Made by a program: the position numbers and the translations under genes. Positions 35,209 through 44,528 of a DNA stretch of 64,000 bases are shown in pieces (within the stretch, counting starts at the first letter, position 1; each line of letters opens with the position of its first letter). The notes under the pieces were generated by a model. It was not told where the DNA came from. It worked only from the letters and a program-made list of their open reading frames with translations, and did not search any database. The DNA comes from Lachnoclostridium sp. UBA903 (lineage in GTDB: Bacteria; Bacillota; Clostridia; Lachnospirales; Lachnospiraceae): NCBI GenBank assembly GCA_002294045.1, contig DBEP01000009.1, positions 96,857 to 160,856 of the forward strand, in the 5' to 3' direction.

Positions 35209-37266
35209 TTGAATACTACTTATTTAAATGCAAGATGTAAGGAAATCTTGCAGATGCTTCTTAACAGTAATTCCTATTTGTCTTTACAACAGATTGCAAA
35301 TGATCTAAAAGTTTCTCAGCGAAGTATTTATTATGACCTATGCCGAATTAATGAGTGGTTGGTTGATAATGAAATTCCTGAATTGGAAATGGTCAGAGGA
35401 AAGGGGTTATTCCTTAGTGAAGAGATTCGTCACCGGATAGAGGATTGCACGGAAGATAGAGAGGCAGAGGAAGTGTATATATATTCTCCAATGGAACGTA
35501 TACAGATTATCATTTGCGGAATTATTTATTTTTCAACACCGGTCCATATCGATAAACTCACCGATTATTGTAAAGTAAGCAGAAATACGATTTTTAATGA
35601 TTTGCGGGTTGTAGTAAATCAGCTGCAGAAATACGATTTAAAACTGGAATATAAATCTAAAAAAGGATACATTATCACTGGGGATGCAATCAAGGTAAGA
35701 GCTGTATTTCTCCTGAATTTTCAAGGCCTTCAGAGCTTATTTACCAATAATGGAATACGATTTGTGGATCAGGAAAAGATTAATCGTTATGAAGAGATTC
35801 TGAAGCAGGTAGAAAAGGAGCTTGGCGTTGAATATGTTCCTGAAAACAGAAGATCATTGGCAGTTTTGCTGCCAATGATGGAACGTGGAGATGAGAACTT
35901 AAGTTTTGCAGATTTGAAAAAACAGGAAATGGAAAGTTGTAAAGAATATAAATTGGTAGAAAAATATTTTCCGCATTTAAGTGAAAAAGAGAAAATATAT
36001 TTATGCCTTCATTTATTAGGAGGAAGGATTGCGACTTCCTCAGAAGACATTTTTGAGAACACCTCTAATGAAATGGTATATGAAATTACAAAAGCTTTGG
36101 TTTCTGAATTTGAAAAGGTTGCTTGTGTAAGTTTTGAACGAAGAGAAGAATTAGAAAGACTGTTATTCGTTCATATTAATTCTTCTATGTACCGGTATCA
36201 ATACGGAATTCAGAATTTAGATTCTCTTAACGAGGATATTATTAGAGAGTATCCGGATTTATTCGAAATAACCAAGATTGTCAGCCGATATTTAGAAAAA
36301 CAGATAGGTCTTCCGATTCCGGATAGCGAAGTAGCTTATTTGGCATTGCATTTTGGCGCATACCTTCCAATCTCCAATAATAAGAGTGAAAGGATCAGAG
36401 TACTGATTGTTTGCGCAAATGGTATTTCCACCGGAAACATGTTAAAGCGGGAAATTGCTAAAATGTTTCCTGAAGTAGAAGTGGTAGGAATAGAATCTGC
36501 GACAAAAATATTAAATGCACAAGCCGCTTGTGAACTGATAGTTAGTACGGTTAAGCTTAAGAGTGTGGTGCCGGTAATACAGGTACATCCAATTTTAACA
36601 GGAAGAGATAAAGAAATATTAGTTCGACATTTGAAATTAAAAAATAACGCAGGTTATGTTAATTCAAATGAAATTTTTTCTATAGTAAAGCCTTATATTT
36701 CAGAAGGAAATTATGGAAAAGTACAGAAACTGATTGAAGAATACCTTTACAATGGTAAAAGTGAAAACTATATTGAGTTAAATAACCACAAAAAGGGATT
36801 GCTTAGCGTTATGGATGCACATAAGATTGAGATACATAATGATAAATATAAGTGGACACAGGCGTTATGGATGGCAGGAAAATATTTGATGGACATCAAT
36901 AGCATTCAATCAGCGTATATCGATAGCATAATATCCCAGCTTCGGTATTATGGTCCATATATGTTTATCGCACCAAGAGTGATCCTTGCCCATTCAAAAC
37001 CAGAGGCGGGGGTTAATAAACTGGATTGTTCCATGCATTTTTTCCGTAATCCGGTTGAATTCTCGGAAAAGGATAAGGCTAATGCTGTAATTATACTTGC
37101 TGCCAGGGATCAGGAAAGTCATTTAAAAATACTTCGTGATATCATGACAATTTTTGAAGCGGATGAGACCATAGATGCTCTTTTAGAAAGGAAGGATTCT
37201 TATGAGATACTGGAGTGCTTTCAGAAAATCCTGGTTCATAAAATAAAAGAGGAAGAGACAGAATAA
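35209..37266 (+). CDS. PRD-containing transcriptional regulator with EIIB and EIIA modules (MtlR/LicR type)
   Basis: A regulator of about 685 residues controlled by PTS phosphorylation. N-terminal helix-turn-helix domains (SLQQIANDLKVSQRSIYYDL and KLTDYCKVSRNTIFNDLRVV) precede two PRD modules (about 190-400) with HLLGGR and ALHFGAYLP. An EIIB-like domain has IVCANGISTGNM (phospho-Cys), and an EIIA type-2 domain has ILAHSKPEAGV (phospho-His). I prefer TTG at 35209, six bases after AAAGGGGTG; a GTG at 35200 overlaps that site. It should activate the PTS operon downstream when the substrate is being transported. Confidence 0.9.
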   Translation: MNTTYLNARCKEILQMLLNSNSYLSLQQIANDLKVSQRSIYYDLCRINEWLVDNEIPELEMVRGKGLFLSEEIRHRIEDCTEDREAEEVYIYSPMERIQIIICGIIYFSTPVHIDKLTDYCKVSRNTIFNDLRVVVNQLQKYDLKLEYKSKKGYIITGDAIKVRAVFLLNFQGLQSLFTNNGIRFVDQEKINRYEEILKQVEKELGVEYVPENRRSLAVLLPMMERGDENLSFADLKKQEMESCKEYKLVEKYFPHLSEKEKIYLCLHLLGGRIATSSEDIFENTSNEMVYEITKALVSEFEKVACVSFERREELERLLFVHINSSMYRYQYGIQNLDSLNEDIIREYPDLFEITKIVSRYLEKQIGLPIPDSEVAYLALHFGAYLPISNNKSERIRVLIVCANGISTGNMLKREIAKMFPEVEVVGIESATKILNAQAACELIVSTVKLKSVVPVIQVHPILTGRDKEILVRHLKLKNNAGYVNSNEIFSIVKPYISEGNYGKVQKLIEEYLYNGKSENYIELNNHKKGLLSVMDAHKIEIHNDKYKWTQALWMAGKYLMDINSIQSAYIDSIISQLRYYGPYMFIAPRVILAHSKPEAGVNKLDCSMHFFRNPVEFSEKDKANAVIILAARDQESHLKILRDIMTIFEADETIDALLERKDSYEILECFQKILVHKIKEEETE

Positions 37267-37289
37267 AAAAATAAATATGTATTAGGAAA

Positions 37290-37325
37290 TAAAAGCTTCA
37301 GGTTTATCGTAACCGGGAGCTTTTT
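37290..37325 (+). terminator. Terminator after the PTS regulator
   Basis: AAAGCTTCAGG...CCGGGAGCTTTTT: AAAGCT pairs with AGCTTTTT around an internal GGTTTATCGTAACC stem. Element R5 begins in its T-tract. Confidence 0.55.
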
Positions 37326-37440
37326 ATCTCATAGGAAAGTTCTCCTATGAAATAAAAACGTTCCGCGATGCGCATGACGCTTGAGAGGAATTATGCCGCA
37401 AAGCGGCTAAGCGTCAGCGCAGGGTTTGCTTTGCAAACTC
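37326..37440 (+). repeat. Post-terminator multi-hairpin element (family R5), copy 2
   Basis: ATCTCATAGGAAAGTTC then CTCCTATGAAATA, the shared GATGCGCATGACGC phrase, then small hairpins GCCGC-AAAG-CGGC (37395-37407), a short AGCG-TCAG-CGC, and GGGTTTGC-TTT-GCAAACTC (37422-37440). The order matches 26667-26782 but the stem sequences differ, which keeps the pairing. Confidence 0.65.
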
Positions 37441-37562
37441 TTTCTTGCTTTTTGGAAAAAAGGAACATAATCTTGCAAAATCAAGCTGCAAATAGTTGGA
37501 CTTCTTTTTGGAAGGCCAACTTGTTACAATGAACTCAGCAAAACGAGAGAGGGGGAGCCCAA

Positions 37563-38021
37563 ATGATAGCTGATATGCTGAAGTTGAAAAATATACGTAT
37601 TGTAGAGGGAGTAAATGATTGGGAAGAAGCAATTCATTTAAGTCTTGTACCTTTGGTTGAGGGTGGATTCGTTACAGATAATTATGAAAAAGCGATTATT
37701 GAAACTACGAAAGAATATGGTCCCTATTATGTATTGGAAGAGGACTTCGCATTAATTCATGGAAGACCAACAGATGGTGTATTAGAAAAACAGCTTTCAA
37801 TTACATTATTGAGAAGACCAGTTAAGTTTGCAGGTGACAGTTATCCGGTCCGTGTATTGATTGCACTGGCGGCAAGCGATTCAAATTCACATGTTGATGC
37901 CATGAGAGTGTTATCAACAATATTTATGGATGAGGATAAAATCAATGAGTTAGTGCAGGCTGTCGATTCAAAGCAAATATATGATTTATTGATAACAGCA
38001 GAATCCAATTTGCAGAAATAA
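37563..38021 (+). CDS. PTS EIIA component (ascorbate/galactitol-like)
   Basis: A 152-residue EIIA type-2 protein that passes phosphate from HPr to EIIB. The active His lies in FALIHGRPTDGV, and LLRRPVKF and VLIALAASDSNSHVDAM match Ula/Sga-type EIIA. It starts after GAGGGGGAGCCCAA and heads the transport operon, 140 bases before EIIB. Confidence 0.9.
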   Translation: MIADMLKLKNIRIVEGVNDWEEAIHLSLVPLVEGGFVTDNYEKAIIETTKEYGPYYVLEEDFALIHGRPTDGVLEKQLSITLLRRPVKFAGDSYPVRVLIALAASDSNSHVDAMRVLSTIFMDEDKINELVQAVDSKQIYDLLITAESNLQK

Positions 38022-38160
38022 CAAGCAGGGTAACTAGTGTAGCGTCCTATATCGCTCATAATTAGCCAAACAGCACACTAGAAAGTGATGAAGAAACCGC
38101 AGCAGAAGAATAAAAAATTTTTTCAAGAAAATTTAGAAAGGGAAGGAGAAGGTTATTATC

Positions 38161-38451
38161 ATGTTGAAAATTTTAGCAGTATGCGGCAACGGACTGGGAA
38201 GCAGCTTTGCATGTCAGATGACTACGGAAGCGATTCTGAAAGAGTTGGGGGTTGAAGCAAAAATGGATCATATTGATATTTCCAGTGTGGCCGGACAGAA
38301 TGCAGATCTGATTATCTCGGGAAAAAACTTTGAGAAGCAGTTTGAGCGTATCACTCTTAATTGCCCGGCGATTTTCCTGGAGCGTCTTGTTGATAAGAAT
38401 GAGATCAGGGAAAAGCTCACACCGGTACTGAAAGAAATGGGTGTACTTTAA
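38161..38451 (+). CDS. PTS EIIB component (ascorbate-type)
   Basis: A 96-residue EIIB with the phospho-cysteine loop LAVCGNGLGSSFACQM (Cys8 as read from LKILAVCG). The length and the segment DLIISGKNFEKQF match the UlaB/SgaB family. It lies between EIIA and EIIC genes, after GGAAGGAGAAGG. Confidence 0.92.
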   Translation: MLKILAVCGNGLGSSFACQMTTEAILKELGVEAKMDHIDISSVAGQNADLIISGKNFEKQFERITLNCPAIFLERLVDKNEIREKLTPVLKEMGVL

Positions 38452-38552
38452 CCTTACAAGCTGAAATACCTGCATAGCATGTATAAGGTTATGAGCAAGT
38501 AGCTTAGCGGACCTGAGAATATCCGCTTTAACTAAAAAGGAGATGAAAAACT

Positions 38553-39845
38553 ATGGTAGTATTGAGGTTTATTATTGATAACATTTTAACTCAGGCTGCA
38601 ATCATTATCGGCCTGATCGCTTTATTAGGACTGGCATTACAGAAAAAGCCGGTTGGAACTATTGTATCGGGTACTATGAAAACAATCCTCGGATTCTTAG
38701 TATTATCTGCCGGATCATCCGTAATGCAGAGTGCGTTAGCTTATTTTGGAGATATATTTAATCAAGGCTTTGGACTGAATGGTCTTGAAAGTGTTGTTGC
38801 TTCTATTGAAGCAATTAATGGTCAGGCAATGGGAGAGCTTGGTCTTGGCAGCGAGATTGCTGTTTCATTAGCAGGTATCTTTTTTGTTAATATCATTTTA
38901 GCACGTGTTACACCATTTAAATATATTTTCCTTACAGGACAGGCTCTGTTATGGGAATCAACACTTTGTGTTGTATTTGCTTGGTTCTGCGGTTTAAGAG
39001 GAATTCCTCTAATTATCGTTTCAAGTTTAGTTGGCGGTGCATTCGCTACTTTAATGCCGGCATTTGCACAGCCGATTGTCCGTAAGATCACAGGAAGCGA
39101 CGACATCGCACTTGGTCACTTCTGTACTTTTGGTTACATGTTTGCAGCATTAATTGCAAAGCTTGTTGGTGATGACTCTAAATCCTGCGAAGAACTGAAA
39201 CTTCCAAAGAGTATTGAATTTCTTCAAGATACATACCTTTCCGTTATGGTTGTAATGGTTCCTTTCTATTTAATCGTAGCGGCAATTGCCGGCCCGGAAG
39301 CAAGCGCAGCATACTCTGGCGGCACAAACTTTATGGTTTACGCATTTTTACAGGCAATGCAGTTCGTAGTTGGTTTGTATGTTCTCTTAGCGGGTGTACG
39401 CTTACTGTTAGCAGAAATCGTTCCGGCATTCCAGGGGATTTCCCAGAAACTGGTTCCCAATGCAAAACCGGCTCTTGATTGCCCCGTATTATTCCCATAT
39501 GCTCCAAACTCAGTAATCATGGGATTCATTTTTACAACAGTTGGTTCTCTTATCGGTATGTTGATTACAGGTATCCCGGCACTTGGAGTACCATTAGTTA
39601 TTCCCGGAGTTATGAGCAACTTCTTCGCCGGCGGTACAGCCGGTATCTTTGCAAACAAAGTTGGAGGACGTCGCGGTGTAGTTATCGGATGTATTGCTCA
39701 TGGTATCTTTATCATCATGCTTCCGGCATTCCTTTCTCCAATGTTAGCACAGATTGGTTTCCAGAACATTACATGTACCGACGTTGATACCGTAGTAACC
39801 GGTTTCTTCTTCATGATTTTCAAAAGCATCGGCGGACTGTTCTAA
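38553..39845 (+). CDS. PTS EIIC component (UlaA/SgaT type)
   Basis: A 430-residue membrane permease with about ten or eleven TM helices. Family features are LQKKPVGTIVSGTMKTILGFL, NIILARVTPFKYIFLTGQ and DDIALGHFCTFGYMFAALIA. The family imports and phosphorylates L-ascorbate, but no UlaD/E/F or UlaG gene is beside it, so another pentose-like or acid substrate is possible. It starts after AAAAGGAGATGAAAAACT. Confidence 0.9.
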   Translation: MVVLRFIIDNILTQAAIIIGLIALLGLALQKKPVGTIVSGTMKTILGFLVLSAGSSVMQSALAYFGDIFNQGFGLNGLESVVASIEAINGQAMGELGLGSEIAVSLAGIFFVNIILARVTPFKYIFLTGQALLWESTLCVVFAWFCGLRGIPLIIVSSLVGGAFATLMPAFAQPIVRKITGSDDIALGHFCTFGYMFAALIAKLVGDDSKSCEELKLPKSIEFLQDTYLSVMVVMVPFYLIVAAIAGPEASAAYSGGTNFMVYAFLQAMQFVVGLYVLLAGVRLLLAEIVPAFQGISQKLVPNAKPALDCPVLFPYAPNSVIMGFIFTTVGSLIGMLITGIPALGVPLVIPGVMSNFFAGGTAGIFANKVGGRRGVVIGCIAHGIFIIMLPAFLSPMLAQIGFQNITCTDVDTVVTGFFFMIFKSIGGLF

Positions 39846-39879
39846 TTAGCCGCACAGGAAATAAAGGGAGGTACAATTC

Positions 39880-40266
39880 ATGTTTTTGTTTGGAAAAAAG
39901 AAAGAAATAACAGCTGAAAAAGCGGAAAAAGCTCCGGGTGTAAACAAGGAAGAATTAATTAGTCAGGCTGAAGCAAAAGTACAGGAATTGGAAGGAACTA
40001 GAGAGGGTGCCCGTGTGACACTTTTGAATGAAATCGGCTCCCTTTACTTTCAGGCCGAAGAGTTAGACAAAGCAATTGAGTATTACGAACAAAGTCTTGA
40101 TATGAAAAAGCAAATGGGCAGGTCTTATACTGACTTGATGTCACTGTACAATAAAAAACGGCAGCAGGCTGCGGAAGCAAAGAATGATGGAGAGATAAGT
40201 TATTATCTGGACAAAGTGCAGGGAATGATGCAGATGTCTAAGGATATGCTTCGCGGAAAATTGTGA
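39880..40266 (+). CDS. Small TPR protein in the PTS operon
   Basis: A 128-residue soluble protein. A basic, charged N-terminus (FLFGKKKEITAEKAEK) is followed by a helical segment and one to two tetratricopeptide-type repeats (LLNEIGSLYFQAEELDKAIE; YYEQSLDMKKQMGRSYTDLM). It has no catalytic motif. It starts after AAAGGGAGGTACAATTC, 35 bases behind EIIC, so it is expressed with the PTS. It may be a scaffold or partner of the permease or aldolase; that is inference. Confidence 0.75.
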   Translation: MFLFGKKKEITAEKAEKAPGVNKEELISQAEAKVQELEGTREGARVTLLNEIGSLYFQAEELDKAIEYYEQSLDMKKQMGRSYTDLMSLYNKKRQQAAEAKNDGEISYYLDKVQGMMQMSKDMLRGKL

Positions 40267-40297
40267 AAATAGCAAATTAGAAAGTGAAGGTGCATTA

Positions 40298-40453
40298 GTG
40301 TGAAAGAAAATATAACAGAAGAAAGGAATGCCACATATTGATTCTTTCACCCTTTTCATTTTTGACAATAGAATGCACGTATTATCCGCATTCTATTGTA
40401 TGTGGCAGTAACACATCTGTGAGCAGATGTGTTATGCAATGGGTATAAAAATG
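40298..40453 (+). ncRNA. MQWV leader element, copy C (upstream of the aldolase)
   Basis: P1 pairs GTGAAAGAA (to 40308) with TTCTTTCAC (40342-40350). The pseudoknot pairs TGCCAC (40329-40334) with GTGGCA (40402-40407). The optional hairpin is a perfect 12-bp stem, ACAATAGAATGC / GCATTCTATTGT. P3 is AACACATCTG-TGAG-CAGATGTGTT (40410-40433). The tail ATGCAATGGGTATAAAAATG ends on the aldolase start. Confidence 0.75.
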
Positions 40454-41305
40454 TATAAGAATTTAATCGATATGTTTAAAGAAAACGAAGGGAAAGGTGC
40501 GGTCGGTGCGTTCAACGTACACTGTTTTGAAATGGTACCGGCGATGATTAAGGCCGCGGAGGAACTGAATGTTCCAATTATCCTTCAGACATCCTTAGGA
40601 ACTGCAGAATATATTGGATTTGTGCCATTGATTGCTGCTGTTAGAGCTTTAGCTGAAAAATCACCGGTTAATGTAGCATTACATATGGATCACTGCAAAG
40701 ATATGGAAGCTCTTAAGAAAGTGATTGATTGCGGATATTCATCCGTAATGTATGATGGTTCTGCTCTTCCAATTGAAGAGAACATTGCAAACACCAAAGA
40801 GGTAGTAGGATACGCTCATGCACATGGCGTATCTGTAGAAGGTGAAGTTGGTTCTATCGGGGGGGCTGAGGATGGTATTGTAGTTGATAAGGATGCAGCT
40901 ATGTATACAAGGCCGGAAGATGCATTATATTTTGCATCTGAAACCGGAGTAGATGCTTTGGCAGTTTCTATTGGAACAACACATGGACAGTATAAATCGA
41001 AAGCAAAGATCAATTATGAACTTCTTGAAGAATTAAAAGCAAAACTTGGAGATACAGGCCTTGTTCTTCATGGCGGCACAGGTGTTTCTGATGAAGATAT
41101 GAAGAGATGTGTAAGAGAAGGTATGAAGAAGATTAATGTTGGTACTGAGTTAAATAAATCCTATATTGAAGTAGTGGGTAAAACATTTACTGCTGAGAGT
41201 GTAACTCCTCTGACATCATTGAGAACCCTTCTCGGACCTGCAAACGATAGAATTAAAGAAATTGTAACGGAGAAAACTTCATTATTTAAGTTAGGGCGTG
41301 TCTGA
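40451..41305 (+). CDS. Class II fructose/tagatose-bisphosphate aldolase family protein
   Basis: A zinc-dependent aldolase of 284 residues that cleaves ketose bisphosphates to two trioses. Family motifs are GAFNVHCFEM, ALHMDHCKDME (zinc His), GEVGSIGGAEDG, IGTTHGQYK and LVLHGGTGVSDEDM (zinc His). It follows the PTS genes, so its substrate is probably the phosphorylated PTS product. The ATG at 40451 is supplied by the MQWV element (an in-frame ATG at 40439 would add MGIK). The last codons, GGG CGT GTC TGA, lie inside an R2 repeat, so the repeat supplies the C-terminus and stop. Confidence 0.9.
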   Translation: MYKNLIDMFKENEGKGAVGAFNVHCFEMVPAMIKAAEELNVPIILQTSLGTAEYIGFVPLIAAVRALAEKSPVNVALHMDHCKDMEALKKVIDCGYSSVMYDGSALPIEENIANTKEVVGYAHAHGVSVEGEVGSIGGAEDGIVVDKDAAMYTRPEDALYFASETGVDALAVSIGTTHGQYKSKAKINYELLEELKAKLGDTGLVLHGGTGVSDEDMKRCVREGMKKINVGTELNKSYIEVVGKTFTAESVTPLTSLRTLLGPANDRIKEIVTEKTSLFKLGRV

Positions 41306-41367
41306 AACCTTGCCTCCCACATTCTGGAACGGCCAGACCGGAACAAGCATTTTTCAGACATGCCCTA
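41292..41367. mobile_element. MITE-like unit with terminal inverted repeats (family R2, complete)
   Basis: The 76-bp unit has ends TAGGGCGTGTCTGAAA and TTTCAGACATGCCCTA, matching in 15 of 16 positions as inverted repeats. Its interior (CTCCCACATTCTGG...GGAACAAGCATTTT) matches the copies at 7560-7620 and 1-46. No coding capacity. It overlaps the aldolase stop codon. Confidence 0.6.
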
Positions 41368-41385
41368 GGCTAAACTATATTATGG

Positions 41386-41556
41386 CGGGCAGACTTTCTG
41401 AATTTGGAATTCTGCCCGTTACAGCATATAGATTTATATGCGAATAGGTAATTGCAAAACGAGTTCGCGATCTTGGTTCAAAACAGGATTCTTCGGAAGA
41501 AATCAGATACTGGTAATTTAGGCGCACCTTAATAAGCCTCATGGGTTTATTAAGGT
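41386..41556 (+). terminator. Two hairpins downstream of the aldolase
   Basis: CGGGCAGA (41386) pairs with TCTGCCCG (to 41418), and CACCTTAATAA (41524) pairs with TTATTAAGGTG (to 41556) followed by TTTT. The second is a good terminator. The 337-base gap to the next gene otherwise holds only the R2 unit. Confidence 0.55.
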
Positions 41557-41642
41557 GTTTTAGAATAAGGAAATAACCCAGATTTATGCGGGTTTAGGCG
41601 TTTTGAAACGTCTATTATATGTGAAGAAAGAGAGAAAATTTT

Positions 41643-42269
41643 ATGAAGAAGTGCATGATTCTGATGGCTGGTTATCCTGCAACAGGGAAGAGTTATATGT
41701 GCAATCTGATATTAGAAAAGTATCCTCAGTTTGAAACCGTAAGTCCGGATGAACTGAAGGAACAAAAGTGGGATGAATACGGATTCAATAATATAGAAGA
41801 AAAGACCAGGCTGGATATGATGGCATGGGATGAATATTATTTAACAATTGAAAAAAAGATGAATAATAGAGGATATATAATCTCGGATTATCCCTTTAGT
41901 GATAAACAAAAAGGAAGACTCGCTGAGTTATCCGGTAAGTATGGATACGAGGTAATTACGATTCGTTCATTGGGAAGTATCAATAAATTATATGATATTT
42001 CCATAAAGAGAGATTTAAATCAGAACCGGCATCTGGGACATTTGGTAAGTAAGTATCATAAAGGCGATGTAATGGAAGATAGAACCCAGGCGGACTGCCT
42101 GGTTACCTATGATATTTTCAGGGAACGCTGTCTTCATAAAGGATATGATAAATTTCAACTGGGACATCTCATAGAAGTAGATGCTTCTGATTTTTCAAAA
42201 ATTGACTATGCTCAGATACTAAAAGATATTGGGATTTTTTGCTGTGAGCTTGATTCAAAACGTGGCTAA
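41643..42269 (+). CDS. P-loop kinase-like ATP-binding protein
   Basis: A 208-residue soluble protein. Walker A is GYPATGKSY (residues 9-17) after strand KKCMILMA. VSPDELKEQKW resembles the substrate-binding region of small-molecule kinases and zeta-type kinases, and RDLNQNRHLGH may supply the lid arginines. The substrate is unknown. It stands alone with AAAGAGAGAAAATTTT upstream; no antitoxin-like partner is seen. Confidence 0.75.
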   Translation: MKKCMILMAGYPATGKSYMCNLILEKYPQFETVSPDELKEQKWDEYGFNNIEEKTRLDMMAWDEYYLTIEKKMNNRGYIISDYPFSDKQKGRLAELSGKYGYEVITIRSLGSINKLYDISIKRDLNQNRHLGHLVSKYHKGDVMEDRTQADCLVTYDIFRERCLHKGYDKFQLGHLIEVDASDFSKIDYAQILKDIGIFCCELDSKRG

Positions 42270-42345
42270 TGTTATAATCAATTTTAATTTATTTGATTAT
42301 AATATAGTTAGGTATATTGGAAAATTGGATTGACAGGAGGATAAT

Positions 42346-42972
42346 ATGATAAAGACGATTGTACTGGATATTGGACAGGTGTTAGCCGATTTCAACTGGA
42401 AAGGGTATCTGGAGGAATGCGGTTATGATGAAGAAACCATACGGAGAATAAGCAATGCCACGGTTCTGAGCAATGCCTGGAGAGAATTGGACAGAGGAGC
42501 CTTAAGTGATAAAGAAATTACCGAAATATGCTGCGGGCAGGAGCCGGAACTGGCGGAAGAGATTAAAGCCTTTGTCAAAAACAGCTACAAAACGGTCCGG
42601 GAATACCCTTATTCCGCAGACTTTATAAAGGAATTAAAGAAGAAAGGATATAAGGTATACCTGCTTTCCAATTACGGAGGAACAAACTATAATTATGCCA
42701 GAGAGAATTTTAAATTCATTCCTTACGCGGATGGCGGAGTCATTTCCTATGAAATAAAGCGTATTAAACCGGAGCCGGAAATTTATCAGAAGCTGATTGA
42801 TAAATATGATTTTAACCCGAAGGAGGCGGTATTTTTAGACGACTGCCTGCCCAACCTGGAAGGTGCGAAGACCTTTGGATTCCATACTATTCATGTAACG
42901 GATTTTAACAGGGCTTTGGAGGATTTGGAAAAATTAGGGGTAGATATAGGATGGAGCGGCTCCTGCCTTTAG
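42346..42972 (+). CDS. HAD-family hydrolase (YihX-like)
   Basis: A 208-residue HAD-superfamily phosphatase. Motif I is IVLDIGQVLADF, with Gly-Gln in place of the second Asp, as in YihX-type sugar phosphatases (DLGNV). Motif II is LLSNYGG, Lys is in RIKPEPEIYQKL, and motif IV is VFLDDCLPNLEGA. A small sugar phosphate substrate is likely. It starts after GACAGGAGGATAAT. Confidence 0.88.
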   Translation: MIKTIVLDIGQVLADFNWKGYLEECGYDEETIRRISNATVLSNAWRELDRGALSDKEITEICCGQEPELAEEIKAFVKNSYKTVREYPYSADFIKELKKKGYKVYLLSNYGGTNYNYARENFKFIPYADGGVISYEIKRIKPEPEIYQKLIDKYDFNPKEAVFLDDCLPNLEGAKTFGFHTIHVTDFNRALEDLEKLGVDIGWSGSCL

Positions 42973-43149
42973 CCGGATGTTACCATAATGAAGTATTTGC
43001 AGCTCCGGAAGAAATCCGTGATAAAATCAGAAATGTTATGGCAGGTAATAACCGTTCAGGGAGCGCAGCACCCCTACGCTCCCTGAATCGCCCTATGCCT
43101 TTAGCAAAGCGGAGCATCCGGCCGGACATAAGCATTTTTCAAATTTACT

Positions 43150-44436
43150 TTAGAAGAAATTATGAATCCAGCAGGGTTTTTTGAATATAAGTCCGCCGGC
43201 TTTTTCCTTATTGCAGTTTAGTGTAATACCCTCCAGATAATCCAGGTCGGCGACATCATAATTGCCTGCCATAACAGCAGAGAAACGGGTAATTGTCATT
43301 TCAATATCGGGGTTTCCCCTGTACTCCGAAGAAGCCTGCCGGCTTTGACCGGCATTCCCTGTATCAGGTGCCCCTAAGCTATCTAAGGAGGAGACCTCCG
43401 ACGCCTTACCGTCCTTATATTTAACATGAAAAGTCCCGTTATTGCATTCAAGAAAGGAATCCTGAATCCGGATATACAGTTCCCCGGTACCCTGAAAGAG
43501 GGCATGTTCTAAAACATTTTTAACGTTGACAACACGAACCATTCCGTTCTGTTTAATGCTTCTGGAGCTTGCAGACTGGGAGTAATCCTCACAGAAATAA
43601 TCCAGGGACAGACATCCCGGCGCATCAAATTGAATGGTATCATAATGGGAGGAAAATGACCTGGCGAAGCTCATAATTGCCTTAAGTGACGTAAAACCGT
43701 CAAATATCATTTCTTTACAGTCAAGAATGCTCCGGTTCTGGTCGTTGGACTTTTCAAAAACGAAATAACCTTTCGGGCTTCCGTCCCTGTCCTTATAAAG
43801 ATAAGCCTGCCGGTTTTCCTTGAAAGGATTGGCAGATTTGAGCACATCCCAGTCATAGGAATCCCTGTGGACCATCATATTATATTTTTCCGCAAAAAGC
43901 GCATAAGCTGTTTCAAAATCGCGGTAATTTCCGTCACCCCGATATAAATGAAAGGTTCCGTCATAAGAATAATCCGGTATGGTTTTCAGAGAGAAATTCC
44001 AGCGGATACTGGGAGAAGAAGGAACATACCCGAAATTACCGTAGAATTTTTCACTGAAGGGATATAAATAAGAAAAAGATACCTGCTGTTCATACATATC
44101 TTTTAAAGCCTGGCGGAAGAGTTCCCGGACCGCCCCCTTTCTTCGGTGCTGGGGATAGGTGCATACTCCTCCGATACCGCCCATTTTCAGCCTGCTTCCG
44201 TCAAAATTCACTTCATAAGGGATTAGGCTGAGACAGGACATCATTTCTCCTTCTCCGGTAAATGCCGCATAGGTATCCAAAAAGTAGGCATCACATTTAG
44301 AAGGAGGGTTTTCTTTTATCTGTTTCAGGTATTCTTCCGTAGTTTTACCTTTCGTGTCATGGGACCATCCAAAACTGAGTGCAGATATATTACGGGCTTC
44401 CATAAGCTCGGTCTCATTAATTTTACGAACTACCAT
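43150..44436 (-). CDS. Eis-like GNAT acetyltransferase
   Basis: A 428-residue protein of the Eis/DUF4081-like group: an N-terminal GNAT fold with acetyl-CoA loop GGIGGVCTYPQHRRKGAVRELF, a second GNAT-like half (about 170-290), and a C-terminal SCP2-like domain. SYLYPFSEKFYGNFGYVPSS is typical of the group. Related enzymes acetylate aminoglycosides or peptides, but the native substrate is unknown. It starts after CGGAGGCACTGATACAT. A distant paralogue lies at 54787-55962. Confidence 0.88.
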   Translation of the reverse strand: MVVRKINETELMEARNISALSFGWSHDTKGKTTEEYLKQIKENPPSKCDAYFLDTYAAFTGEGEMMSCLSLIPYEVNFDGSRLKMGGIGGVCTYPQHRRKGAVRELFRQALKDMYEQQVSFSYLYPFSEKFYGNFGYVPSSPSIRWNFSLKTIPDYSYDGTFHLYRGDGNYRDFETAYALFAEKYNMMVHRDSYDWDVLKSANPFKENRQAYLYKDRDGSPKGYFVFEKSNDQNRSILDCKEMIFDGFTSLKAIMSFARSFSSHYDTIQFDAPGCLSLDYFCEDYSQSASSRSIKQNGMVRVVNVKNVLEHALFQGTGELYIRIQDSFLECNNGTFHVKYKDGKASEVSSLDSLGAPDTGNAGQSRQASSEYRGNPDIEMTITRFSAVMAGNYDVADLDYLEGITLNCNKEKAGGLIFKKPCWIHNFF

Positions 44437-44528
44437 ATGTATCAGTGCCTCCGATCCGTTGATTTATACCCCTAATTATAACAGGTAACGGGCAATAAAA
44501 CAATGTCCTGCTTTTTTTGTACATTTAC

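Noticed and set aside
37326..37440. Ribonucleic antiterminator (RAT) for the PTS operon
   Set aside because: The regulator has DNA-binding HTH domains plus EIIB/EIIA modules, not the RNA-binding CAT domain of BglG/LicT, and the hairpins belong to a repeat also found upstream of the ABC-F gene.
41643..42269. Zeta-type toxin of a toxin-antitoxin pair
   Set aside because: Only the P-loop resembles zeta toxins and no small antitoxin gene lies beside it.
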